A DNA stretch of 56,075 bases from Bradyrhizobium sp. NAS80.1 (lineage in GTDB: Bacteria; Pseudomonadota; Alphaproteobacteria; Rhizobiales; Xanthobacteraceae), in contig NZ_LGHL01000038.1 of assembly GCF_001908205.1 (NCBI RefSeq), forward strand, positions 1-56,075. Direction: 5' to 3'. The notes under the pieces are model-generated. The model was not told where the DNA came from and ran no database searches. It worked only from the letters and a program-made list of their open reading frames with translations. The translations under genes and the position numbers were made by a program. Shown here one piece after another: positions 15,793 to 24,296 of this stretch. How positions within the stretch are numbered: position 1 is the stretch's first letter; each line of letters opens with the position of its first letter.

Positions 15793-16992
15793 TCAGGCCA
15801 CGCTGACGCGAACAGTTTCGACGACGTTGCGCAAATAACCCGCCGGATTCCAGCGTGGCGTATCCGGCTGGGTTTCGCCGCCGTTGCCGGTGGCGCGGAC
15901 CTTGAGGTCGTAGGAGCCCGCCGCGAGCTTCACCGGCAGCTTCCATTCGCGGAAGGAGTATTTGCCGAGATCCTTGCCGAGCTTGGCGCTCGTCCAGGTC
16001 TTGCCGCCGTCGGTGGAGACCTCGACCTCCTTGATGCCCTTGCCGCCGTCGAAGGCGATGCCGCGCAGCGTCGCGCCTCCCGCCTTCAGCTTGGCGCCGT
16101 CGGGGACGTTGGTGATGAAGGAGCGGATGGTGAAGCGGTTGATCGGGATCGTCGCCTTGGGTGCGGTGCCTGGCTCGACCGCATTGTTCGGCGTGTCCGG
16201 AATGCGATAAGCCGACTTCATCCAGAAGCCGTCATAGACATTGTCGATGACGGTGATCTCGTTGAGGTGCTTGACCCAGTAGGTGCCGTAATAGCCGGGC
16301 ACGATCAGGCGCAGCGGAAAGCCGTTGAGGAACGGCAGGTCCTCGCCGTTCATGCCATAGGCCAGCATCACCTCGCCGTCGGTGGCGTGATCGAGGTCGA
16401 GCGCCTTGACGAAATCAGGTGTCTTGTCGCTGACGGGACCGTCCATGCCGTTAAATGTGACCTGCTTGGCGCCGGCTTGCACGCCAGCCATTTCGAGCAC
16501 CGCCTTCAGCGGCACGCCGCGCCAGCGCGCATTGCCCATTGCGCCATTGGCGAGCTGGCCACCGGCGACGCGCGGCTCGAAGAAGCCGCGGCTATTGCCG
16601 GAGCACTGGTTGACGGCGACGATCTCCGTCGCCTTCATCTTCTTGATGTCCTTGAGCGAGAGCTTCAGCGGCTTGTCGACCTTGCCCTTGACCTCCAGCG
16701 TGAACTTGTCGGGGTCGAGATTGTAGGGCAGGTCCGCGAGGTGATAGCGCACGAAGAACGCATTGTTCGGCGTGATCGGCCCGTCGTTGAACACCACGAA
16801 TGGCGTCTCGAGCTGCGGCGGCCGGCTGGTCAGGCCGATCATCGGCCGCTTCTGCGGGTATTTCACCAGCGGCCGTTCGCCATTGGCGAAGGGCAGGGTG
16901 ACGGTGTCGAGTGCCAGCGCTTTCGTTGAGTTCAGTGCGGCCGCGATTGCAGCAAGGCCCGCTCCTTTGAGCAGGTCGCGTCGATCAAACAT
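15793..16992 (-). CDS. sorA: Sulfite dehydrogenase molybdopterin subunit, SorA-like
   Basis: A 399-residue protein with a twin-arginine signal (FDRRDLLKGAGLAAIAAAL), so it is exported folded with its cofactor. The sulfite-oxidase fold is complete: Cys130 in VNQCSGNSRGFFEP is the expected molybdenum ligand, and the C-terminal dimerisation domain follows from about residue 280 (IPINRFTIRSFITNVPDG; VEVSTDGGKTW). It oxidises sulfite to sulfate in the periplasm. A strong GGGAGGAG precedes the ATG. Together with the cytochrome gene just downstream this matches the SorAB heterodimer. Other sulfite-oxidase-family substrates cannot be ruled out. Confidence 0.9.
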   Translation of the reverse strand: MFDRRDLLKGAGLAAIAAALNSTKALALDTVTLPFANGERPLVKYPQKRPMIGLTSRPPQLETPFVVFNDGPITPNNAFFVRYHLADLPYNLDPDKFTLEVKGKVDKPLKLSLKDIKKMKATEIVAVNQCSGNSRGFFEPRVAGGQLANGAMGNARWRGVPLKAVLEMAGVQAGAKQVTFNGMDGPVSDKTPDFVKALDLDHATDGEVMLAYGMNGEDLPFLNGFPLRLIVPGYYGTYWVKHLNEITVIDNVYDGFWMKSAYRIPDTPNNAVEPGTAPKATIPINRFTIRSFITNVPDGAKLKAGGATLRGIAFDGGKGIKEVEVSTDGGKTWTSAKLGKDLGKYSFREWKLPVKLAAGSYDLKVRATGNGGETQPDTPRWNPAGYLRNVVETVRVSVA

Positions 16993-17127
16993 TTGGTCTC
17001 CTCCCGGAGCTTTTCGTTGAGTCGCGGCCGTCGCCGCGATCCCGCGCCCATCTGTCGCAACGATCCCGATGAAGTCAATTCGTGCTTTCGCAGCAGGCCC
17101 ATGCCGCTGCGTTGCAGCAAGCCGGTG

Positions 17128-18855
17128 TTACGCCGCGACGCGCTCACCGCCCGCGACGAGGGCGGACAATTGCCTTGTGTCCGCGACGATGCGTACGGCC
17201 ATCGGCTCGTCGCGGCCGCGGATCGCGACCTCCTGCTGTGGCAGCGCGCCGTCGGCAAGGCCCGCGGTGCGACGGACTTCCTCCGAGACGATCGCCTCGC
17301 AGGCCAGGGCCTTGGTCATGTCCTGAAGGCGGGCGGCGACATTGACGGCGTCACCGAGCGCCGTGAAGACGATATGATCGCGATAGCCGATGTCGCCGAT
17401 GATGACTTCGCCGCCGTGAATGCCGATGCCGAAGCGGATCGGCTGGCGCAAATCGTGGCTCAGGAGCTCGTTGAGCTCGTCGATATGCGTGGCGATGCTC
17501 GCGGCGGCCTTCAGCGCCTGCCGGCAGGCGGTCTGCGGATCGGCGGTGAGCCCGAACAGCGCCAGCATGCCGTCGCCGACGAACTGGTTGGGTTGACCGC
17601 CGTGCTCGATCACAGCCTGCGATACTGCGCCAAGGAAGCGGTTGACGATGAAGACGGTGTCGAACGGCAGCCGTTTTTCGGCGAGCTGCGTCGAGCCGCG
17701 CATGTCCACGAACAGACTGACGAGATAGCGCTCCTGGCCGATCCGCGCCGGCGTCGAGGCCTGCGCATTTCCCGTCAGCGTCGGCGTGAACAACTGGAAG
17801 AAAGAGAGGTCGGACGTGGGCCGCAACTGGCAGGCCAAACGAATCGATGGATCGGTGGTGCCGACGCGGGCCAGCACGAAGGCTTCGCGCTGGGACGGCT
17901 CGGGCAGATCGCCGTGATCGCCGATGACGCGGATGCGGCAGGTCGAGCAGCGGGCACGGCCGCCGCACATGCTGGCATGCGGCACATTGTAGCGCAGGCT
18001 CGCTTCCAGCACGGACAGGCCCTTGGGTACGCGCACCGTCTTGCCGTTGCCGTAGGACAGCGAGATCATGCCGCCACGCCGTTCGCGCAAGGCGCGTACG
18101 CCGCGCGCCAGCAGCGCCAGCCCGAGCAGGCCGAAATAACCGATGGTGAGGTCACCGGTGATGCGCTCGAGCGTATCGCCTTCGGCCGCGGTGCCGAACT
18201 GTCGGGCGAGATTGTGCGTTCGCCACTCGCCGTCGTCAGCGTCCGCCGCGACGCTGCGGCCGCCCTGGTAGACGCCGAGCAGCGCCAATGTCGGGATCAG
18301 CACGGCGGCGGCGAGCAGATAGGGCGCGGCGCGCGTGAAGAACGATTTGAGCCGGAACCAGAAATAGATCCCGATGCAGCCATGCACCCAGGCGATCACG
18401 AGCAGGGTCGTCATGGTCCAGAGCCGATTGGGCGAACCGACGAAGAAAACATAGAGCTCCTGGGGATAGAGCTTCTGGTGCCCAAAGAGCGTCTGGCCGA
18501 GGCGTACACCGATGACATGCGCCATGACGAGGGCGGGGACGCTCAGGCCGAGCACGAGCTGCAGGGGCTCGATCGTCTTCCAGCGGAACTGTCGGCGCTG
18601 GTATAGCGCGTAGACGCCGAGCCCCATATGCGTCAGCGCCGCCGTGTAGAACACGATCGCGACCGGCAGGAACTGCCAGAAGGCCATGTGGTAATAGATC
18701 CCGGCCTGCATGGCATCGACCGAGATGTTCCCGAGCGCGTGGTTGAGGAAATGGCTGACCACATAGGAAAACAGGATGACGCCGCAGACCAGCCGCACCT
18801 GCCGCAGGCCGATGCCGCGGACGAGTTCGGATAATCGTGCAGAAGCGATGGCCAT
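17128..18855 (-). CDS. Membrane adenylate cyclase with SdhC-like anchor and [2Fe-2S] domain
   Basis: 575 residues in three parts. Residues about 20-250 form several membrane helices with His at 35, 39, 56, 76, 113 and 158, resembling the haem-b anchor of succinate dehydrogenase. Residues about 263-360 are a plant-type ferredoxin domain with Cys at 297, 303, 306 and 342. Residues 375-560 are a class III cyclase domain: metal Asp384 and Asp428, transition-state Asn505 and Arg509, and Thr498 in place of the substrate Asp, as in class IIIb. The usual substrate-specifying Lys is Gln424. The layout resembles the quinone-responsive CyaC cyclase described from Sinorhizobium meliloti. It would make cAMP in response to respiratory redox state; that it senses sulfite oxidation next door is only a guess. 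Confidence 0.9.
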   Translation of the reverse strand: MAIASARLSELVRGIGLRQVRLVCGVILFSYVVSHFLNHALGNISVDAMQAGIYYHMAFWQFLPVAIVFYTAALTHMGLGVYALYQRRQFRWKTIEPLQLVLGLSVPALVMAHVIGVRLGQTLFGHQKLYPQELYVFFVGSPNRLWTMTTLLVIAWVHGCIGIYFWFRLKSFFTRAAPYLLAAAVLIPTLALLGVYQGGRSVAADADDGEWRTHNLARQFGTAAEGDTLERITGDLTIGYFGLLGLALLARGVRALRERRGGMISLSYGNGKTVRVPKGLSVLEASLRYNVPHASMCGGRARCSTCRIRVIGDHGDLPEPSQREAFVLARVGTTDPSIRLACQLRPTSDLSFFQLFTPTLTGNAQASTPARIGQERYLVSLFVDMRGSTQLAEKRLPFDTVFIVNRFLGAVSQAVIEHGGQPNQFVGDGMLALFGLTADPQTACRQALKAAASIATHIDELNELLSHDLRQPIRFGIGIHGGEVIIGDIGYRDHIVFTALGDAVNVAARLQDMTKALACEAIVSEEVRRTAGLADGALPQQEVAIRGRDEPMAVRIVADTRQLSALVAGGERVAA

Positions 18856-18963
18856 AATTCGGTCGTCTCAGTTCAAGAAGGAGATCAGCCAGCGTAGCGC
18901 TTAATTCCGGGGGCGGACAGCTTCTACGATCACATGCGCGGCAAGCCGCCGGCGTAATTCGCT

Positions 18964-19119
18964 GTCGTCCCGGACAAGCGCGCCCTGAGCGCGCGCCGAT
19001 CCGGGACCCATAACCACAGGATCGGGTTTGACGAAGATTCGCAGTTACCAGCCTGTGCAAAGACCACTCCCTGTGGCTATGGGTCCCGGGCTCGCGACTA
19101 CGTCGCGCCCCGGGACGAC
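18964..19119. repeat. Compound palindromic repeat (GTCGTCCCGGAC...CGCCCCGGGACGAC type)
   Basis: Second copy of the 9619-9772 family, with the same nested layout (GATCCGGGACCCATAACCAC and GTGGCTATGGGTCCCGGG inside). It occupies the middle of the 318-base gap between the divergent cyclase and glycosyltransferase genes. No promoter could be singled out in the remaining bases. Confidence 0.75.
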
Positions 19120-19173
19120 GGTAGTAGTCCCCCCGCATTGACTCCCTCTCCCAAGTTGGGGAAAAGCGCGGCC

Positions 19174-20775
19174 GTGACGACAGCCCCTGACATTCCCGTG
19201 AAATCCCACGGCGCCGCGCGCCGGCCCCTCGTCATGGCCGTGCTCGTCATCGCCGCGATGACGGTGCTGCGCATCGTCTACGCCTCCGTGATCGAGCTGC
19301 GGACTGACGAGGCCTATTACTGGACCTGGTCGAAGGAGGGGGCGCTGAGCTTCCTCGATCATCCCCCTGGCATCGCCTGGCTCATCCGCTTCGGCACCGC
19401 GATCTTCGGCGACACCACGCTCGGCGTCCGCTTCGGCGGCATCGTCGCGATGCTGGTGACGCAGCTCCTGCTTGCCGACATCGTCCGCCGCCTCACCCAT
19501 GATGCCCGCGCCATTATGTTCGCGGTGCTGATGCCGGAGGCAGCGCTCTACTACGGCCTGCTGATGGCCAAGGTCGCGCCTGACGTTGCCACGATCTCGT
19601 TTGCGGTGGCAATGATGTGGTCGCTGGTCAGGCTTGCGCAGAGCGGTGATGGACGCTGGTGGCTCGCTGCCGGCTTGTTCGCCGGGCTGTCGATGCTGTC
19701 GAAGTTCACTGCGATCATGTTCGCGCCGGCGGTGGCCGCCTTTTTGCTGGTGCCGAATTGGCGTTGGCGCTGGTTGCGCAGCCCTTATCCTTATCTCGCC
19801 GTTCTGATCGCGATCGCTGTGTTCTCGCCGGTTCTGATCTGGAACGCGCAACACGACTGGGCCTCGTTCCGATTCCAGGGCGTGCGTGCCACCGCCAATT
19901 ATGGAATCTCGCTCCGCACCATCGGCGATTACATCGGCCTGCAATTCGGCCTTGTCGGCTTCGTCATGCTGCCGGTGGTGCTGTCAGGGCTCGTGATGAC
20001 GGCGTGGCGCGGCTATCGCAAGCGCGAGCCGGTCGCGATCCTGTTGTCGACCGCGGTGCTGGTGCCGTTCTTCTATTTTCTCGTGAAATCGATGACGCTC
20101 AGGGTCGGCGATACCTGGCCGATGTTCATGTGGCCGGTTGGCTTTGCCGCCGCAGCCATTAACTTCACGATGCTGTCCCGTGAAGGCTGGTCAGCCCGGA
20201 TGATCAAGTCGTCGCTGTTCTGGGCCAGGACGGCAGTCGTCTCGGGCATCGCGTTTGTCGTCATCGTGTTTTTCTATTACGTCGCCGCGCCCTGGAATTT
20301 CCTCGGCAAGATCGATCCGATCGGCGCCGAGGCCGGCTACGAGCAGGTCGCGGCGCGCGCGCAGGCTGCGCTGGACGAGACCGGCGCGACCTGGATCGCG
20401 GCCACGGACTATCGCACCTACGCCATGATGCGCTGGCTGTTCAGGGGCCGCGTGCCTGTCATAGAGATCAATGAGCGCGGCCGCTTCCAGGACTTTCGCG
20501 ATCCCGGCATGGACCGGATCAAGGGGCACGCGGGCATCTATGTCGGGCGTGAGCCGGACAATCGGTCAACGCTGTGGGACAATATCCCCGCCAAGCGCGA
20601 GCCGCTCGGCCAAGTCGAACGCCGCTGGCGCGGTCTCGTGATCGATACCTACGCGCTGGACAAGCTCACTGGCTGGACGCCGGAGCTCTCGCCGCCAAAG
20701 GAATCGCCGCTGTTTCAGTGGCGCGTGCTGGCCCTCTTCTCCCTCTCCCCGCTCGCGGGGAGAGGGTTGGGGTGA
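19174..20775 (+). CDS. Glycosyltransferase family 39 / ArnT-like membrane protein
   Basis: About 533 residues from the GTG at 19174; an upstream TTG at 19138 lies in repeat-like DNA. This is a GT-C glycosyltransferase: the catalytic acidic pair is in LRTDEAYYWTWSKEG in the first outer loop, followed by HPPGIAWLI and about ten to twelve hydrophobic helices to residue 370, then a soluble C-terminal domain. Such enzymes move sugars from polyprenyl-phosphate carriers onto lipids or proteins on the periplasmic side. The last 14 residues (ALFSLSPLAGRGLG) and the stop are coded by an intergenic repeat, so the true ancestral end is probably just before them. Confidence 0.88.
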   Translation: MTTAPDIPVKSHGAARRPLVMAVLVIAAMTVLRIVYASVIELRTDEAYYWTWSKEGALSFLDHPPGIAWLIRFGTAIFGDTTLGVRFGGIVAMLVTQLLLADIVRRLTHDARAIMFAVLMPEAALYYGLLMAKVAPDVATISFAVAMMWSLVRLAQSGDGRWWLAAGLFAGLSMLSKFTAIMFAPAVAAFLLVPNWRWRWLRSPYPYLAVLIAIAVFSPVLIWNAQHDWASFRFQGVRATANYGISLRTIGDYIGLQFGLVGFVMLPVVLSGLVMTAWRGYRKREPVAILLSTAVLVPFFYFLVKSMTLRVGDTWPMFMWPVGFAAAAINFTMLSREGWSARMIKSSLFWARTAVVSGIAFVVIVFFYYVAAPWNFLGKIDPIGAEAGYEQVAARAQAALDETGATWIAATDYRTYAMMRWLFRGRVPVIEINERGRFQDFRDPGMDRIKGHAGIYVGREPDNRSTLWDNIPAKREPLGQVERRWRGLVIDTYALDKLTGWTPELSPPKESPLFQWRVLALFSLSPLAGRGLG

Positions 20776-20880
20776 GGGGAGTCTCAACGGGGGAGGTGAC
20801 AGTTGGACTCGCGGAGAGTCCCCCTCACCCGGACCGCATCTGGCGATGCGCTCCGGCCTCTCCCCGCAAGCGCGGAGAGG
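20741..20880. repeat. Compound inverted repeat (CCCTCTCCCCGC...GCGGAGAGG type)
   Basis: About 140 bases bounded by CCCTCTCCCCGCTCGCGGGG and TCTCCCCGCAAGCGCGGAGA, with GGTGAGGGGAGTCTC and its inverse GAGAGTCCCCCTCACC inside. Related copies are at 31434-31569 and 33112-33255. The left edge overlaps the end of the glycosyltransferase gene. Confidence 0.75.
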
Positions 20881-20889
20881 CGAATAGCG

Positions 20890-21918
20890 CTACTCCTCGT
20901 CGTCTTTCTTCCGCAGCAGATCCGTCGCCAGGTCTGTCAGCTTCGGCTGCGGTAGCGCAGCAAACGGCAGCGGCCTCGTCACGTCGATCGCCGCCAGGCC
21001 CAGCCGCGCCGTCAGCAGTCCGTTGAGCATGCCTTCGCCGAGCCGCTGCGACAGCTTTGCCGCAATGCCATGGCCGAGCATCTGCTGCACGAGGCTGTCG
21101 CTCGCGGCGATGCCGCCGGTGATGGCGAGATGCGCGATGACGTGGCGGAGCAGGCGGATCATGCCGAGCGCGCCGGGGCGGCCGCCGTAGAGGTAAGCGA
21201 GCTGGCGGATCAGGCGGAGCGAAGCAACGAACACGAACATCACGTCGATCAGCGCGCGCGGCGAGACCGCCGTCACGATCGAGACGCGTTGTGCGGCCGA
21301 CGACACCAGCCGCCGGGCCTCCGCATCCAGCGGCGACATCAATTCGCGCTCGGCGAGCCGGATCATGTCGGCGCCGTCGATGATCTCGCCGGCATGGCTC
21401 TCCAGCGTGGCGCGGGCGCGCGCGAGCTGGGGATTCTGGTGTGCGATCTTCAGCAGGTCCTGCACGATCACGCGGCTCTCCCTGCGGTCGTCACTGGCAA
21501 GGACGGCGGCTGCGCGCTGATGCAGCTTCTCAATCGTCGCAAGCCGCGCCAGCCCGAACGCCTCGCGCCCGATTACCACGGCGAGCGCAAGCGCGGTAAC
21601 GAAGGCGAGGGCAAGGCCGACAAAGCCGAGGCTTTCGCTGCGCGCGAACAGATCCTCGATCAGATGGACGACGGCGAGCCCGACGCCGAGCAGCGTCAGT
21701 CCGGCGACACCGGACCAGAACAGCGTGCCCCAGGGAAAGCGGCGACGTGCCGGGAGCGCCGGTTCAATCGGCACCGGCAGTGCCAGTGGATCGGGCTCCG
21801 GCGTGATCTGGATGGTGGCGCGGCCGAGCCGGCTCGTCTCGTCGGCTTCCGTGACGACGACGCCGGGATCGTCGAGCCGGAACGTCGCCGGGCGCCGATG
21901 CTGGGATCGGTCGTTCAT
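20890..21918 (-). CDS. YcjF family membrane protein (TIGR01620/DUF697-like)
   Basis: A 342-residue protein. The N-terminal 60 residues are cytoplasmic and basic/acidic; two membrane helices follow (about 70-90 and 100-125, GTLFWSGVAGLTLLGVGLAVV and LGFVGLALAFVTALALAVVIG). The C-terminal DUF697-like region contains SPRALIDVMFVFVASLRLIRQLAYLYGGRPG. Its ATG overlaps the YcjX stop (ATGA), the usual coupled ycjX-ycjF order. The pair is linked to envelope stress in enterobacteria; the precise role is not known. Confidence 0.88.
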   Translation of the reverse strand: MNDRSQHRRPATFRLDDPGVVVTEADETSRLGRATIQITPEPDPLALPVPIEPALPARRRFPWGTLFWSGVAGLTLLGVGLAVVHLIEDLFARSESLGFVGLALAFVTALALAVVIGREAFGLARLATIEKLHQRAAAVLASDDRRESRVIVQDLLKIAHQNPQLARARATLESHAGEIIDGADMIRLAERELMSPLDAEARRLVSSAAQRVSIVTAVSPRALIDVMFVFVASLRLIRQLAYLYGGRPGALGMIRLLRHVIAHLAITGGIAASDSLVQQMLGHGIAAKLSQRLGEGMLNGLLTARLGLAAIDVTRPLPFAALPQPKLTDLATDLLRKKDDEE

Positions 21919-23384
21919 AGCAGCTTGTCTCCGATCAGGAACTGCAACGCACGGTCGAGGCGGATATGAGGCAGCGCGGGCTCTTCACTGCCCTCGCGCT
22001 CGAGCTTTGGCGGGCGGAAGCGCAGGAAGCGGAAATCGCTCTTCTCGGCCGCCGCCGTCGACAGTCCGCGAAACGCATCGGTGCCCTTGAACAGCGGCTC
22101 GGGATCCAGCGGCAGGTCGCCCGGAAAGGTCGCGACCTCGGTGTTGCCGTCGAAGAACTCGCCTCCGGCGCTTTCGCCCGCGGCGGGCGTTCCCAGGATC
22201 GACGGCAATTTGTCGCGGCCATGCGCGACCTGCGCTTCACGCGTGGCGCGGACGGCAGCGAGCGCCACGACATCGATCTCCGCGCCGGTATCTTCCGCGC
22301 GGGCCGCGGCGCGGGCGACCGCGCGGCGCAGCACGGCCTCGAGCCGATCGTGGCTGGAATGATGCAGATGGTCCGCTTTGGTCGCCGCGAACAGGATGCG
22401 GTCGATGCGCGGACGGAACAGGCTGGAGAGGAAGGTGCTGCGGCCGATGCGGAAGCAATCGAGGATGCCGGCGAGCGCGGCTTCGAGATCGTGCAGCGCT
22501 TCGGGTCCCGAGTTGAACGCGGCAAGCGCATCCGCCAGCACGATCTGTCGATCGAGCCGCGCAAAATGGTCGCGGAAGAATGGCCGCACCACGACGTCCT
22601 TGTAGGCCTCATAGCGGCGAACCATCATCGCCCATAGCGAGCCGTCCGGCGCCTGCCCGTCTGCGGGCACGTCGAGCGGTGCAAAGGTCAGCGCCGGCGT
22701 GTCGGCGAGATTGCCGGGCATCAGGAAGCGGCCGGGTGGCAGGAGGCTCATCGCAAAGCGCTCGTCGCGGCAGGCGCGCAAATAGGCGGTGAAGAGTTTT
22801 GCCGCCGTGAGCGTCGCCTGCTCGTCCTCGCGTGCCTCGGGCTTGAGCGCTGCGAGATGCGCGTGCCAGTCAGCCGCAAGATGCGCGCGCGGTGCCTCGC
22901 GCGACAGTGCCAGGCTTTCGGCGGACCATTGCTCATAGCTCTTCTGGAGCAGCGGCAGGTCGAGCAGCCATTCGCCGGGATAATCGACGATGTCGAGCGT
23001 CAGGGTGCGGTCGGCGCCGTTCTGGCGCTGATAGTCGATGACGAGGCGCAGCTCGCTGATGTCCACGGTCGAGTTCGGCCAGCGCCGCTCCTCGACCAGC
23101 GCCCGCAGATGGTTCTCATAGGCAAAGCGCGGCACGGCGTCGTCCGGCTGCGGCGCCAGATGCGCCCGCGCGATCCGGCCCGATGCATAAGCCTCAAACA
23201 CCGGAAACCGGCCGCCGCGCGTCAGCCCGTGGATCAACGCGGTGATGAACACCGTCTTGCCGGACCGCGACAGGCCTGTGACCCCTAATCGTACCGTCGG
23301 ATTGAAGAAGTGCTCGCCATAGTCGATCAGCGCCCGGGCCGACAGGCGCGCCTCCTCGACCATATCCTGGAAACTGAATGCCAT
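21915..23384 (-). CDS. YcjX family P-loop protein (DUF463)
   Basis: A 489-residue GTPase-like protein. The P-loop GLSRSGKT is at residues 37-44, preceded by the family helix FSFQDMVEEARLSARALIDYGEHFF. A Walker-B-like strand with DIVDYPGEWLLDLPLL follows near residue 145, and FAATKADHLHHSSHDRLE near 330 fits the NKxD-type base-recognition position (TKAD). Coupled to the ycjF-type gene by a four-base overlap; the two products probably act together at the inner membrane. Full length for the family. Confidence 0.92.
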   Translation of the reverse strand: MAFSFQDMVEEARLSARALIDYGEHFFNPTVRLGVTGLSRSGKTVFITALIHGLTRGGRFPVFEAYASGRIARAHLAPQPDDAVPRFAYENHLRALVEERRWPNSTVDISELRLVIDYQRQNGADRTLTLDIVDYPGEWLLDLPLLQKSYEQWSAESLALSREAPRAHLAADWHAHLAALKPEAREDEQATLTAAKLFTAYLRACRDERFAMSLLPPGRFLMPGNLADTPALTFAPLDVPADGQAPDGSLWAMMVRRYEAYKDVVVRPFFRDHFARLDRQIVLADALAAFNSGPEALHDLEAALAGILDCFRIGRSTFLSSLFRPRIDRILFAATKADHLHHSSHDRLEAVLRRAVARAAARAEDTGAEIDVVALAAVRATREAQVAHGRDKLPSILGTPAAGESAGGEFFDGNTEVATFPGDLPLDPEPLFKGTDAFRGLSTAAAEKSDFRFLRFRPPKLEREGSEEPALPHIRLDRALQFLIGDKLL

Positions 23385-23559
23385 ATGAACGTGAGGGGGC
23401 TCGGGCAGGGGATACGCAAAATGGACTAGTCACAAAAGTGGCAACTACCTGACGAAAATCAAGCTTCATACTTCCACCGCGTTTCTCGGTAAATCAGCCG
23501 TTTGAACGTCGCGCCGATCGCGAAAGACCCATACGAGAGTGCATCGCCTCCGGACTGCC

Positions 23560-24255
23560 ATGACCGTCTTCCGACTGAAACAGCTCGCATCGAGCTCCGT
23601 CTACGCCGCGGCCGACGTGATCGGCTGGGACTACGACCGCGCCGAGCTGATCGCCGACGGCGTCATCCACGCGATCGGCGTGCTCTGCGGTATCATCGCC
23701 GCGACGGTTCTGGTGGTGCTGACGGCGGTCTATGCGACTGCGACCGACATCGTCGGCGTCTCGATCTATGTCGCCGGCCTGCTCTCGATGCTGGTGCTGT
23801 CGGCGACCTATAATCTCTGGCCGGTCTCGCGGGCCAAATGGCTGCTGCGCCGGCTTGACCATTCGGCGATTTACCTGCTGATCGCGGCGACCTACACGCC
23901 GTTCATCCTGGAGGTGAAGGACAGCGTGTTCGCATTGGTGCTGCTTGCCGGCGTCTGGTGCGTCGCGATCCTCGGCATCGTGCTGAAGCTCTGCTGCCCC
24001 GGCCGGTTCGACCGCGTTTCGGTCGGCCTCTACCTCGCGATGGGCTGGAGCGGTATCATGCTCTACGACTCCGTGGTCAAGGCGCTGCCCGCTCTGGCGC
24101 TGGGTCTCGTGCTTGCGGGCGGCCTGCTCTACAGCTTTGGCGTGATCTTCCATGCCTGGCGGCGCCTGCGTTTCCAGAATGCGATCTGGCACGGCTTTGT
24201 CTTGGCCGGCGCGGCATGCCATTATACCGCGGTGCTCGACCTCGTGTTGAGCTGA
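23560..24255 (+). CDS. Hemolysin III family membrane protein
   Basis: About 231 residues from the ATG at 23560, or 238 from a GTG at 23539. Seven hydrophobic helices fit the HlyIII/PAQR fold. Family residues are visible: ADGVIHAIGVLCG at the first helix, LDHSAIYLLIAATYTPFIL in the middle (the Asp-His and Tyr-Thr-Pro positions), and HAWRRLRFQNAIWHGFVLAGAACHYTAV near the end, giving the conserved His pair. These are probably metal-dependent membrane hydrolases or receptors; haemolytic activity should not be assumed from the name. Confidence 0.9.
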   Translation: MTVFRLKQLASSSVYAAADVIGWDYDRAELIADGVIHAIGVLCGIIAATVLVVLTAVYATATDIVGVSIYVAGLLSMLVLSATYNLWPVSRAKWLLRRLDHSAIYLLIAATYTPFILEVKDSVFALVLLAGVWCVAILGIVLKLCCPGRFDRVSVGLYLAMGWSGIMLYDSVVKALPALALGLVLAGGLLYSFGVIFHAWRRLRFQNAIWHGFVLAGAACHYTAVLDLVLS

Positions 24256-24296
24256 GCAAGACCAATACGCGGTATAAGAAAAAGAGGAGACGTCGC

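Noticed and set aside
15358..16929. A 523-codon open frame on the plus strand
   Set aside because: Antisense to the sulfite dehydrogenase genes, whose cofactor motifs and signal peptides are clear.
16993..18606. A 537-codon open frame on the plus strand
   Set aside because: Antisense to the cyclase fusion gene; translation has the Gln/Arg/Asp-rich look of a shadow.
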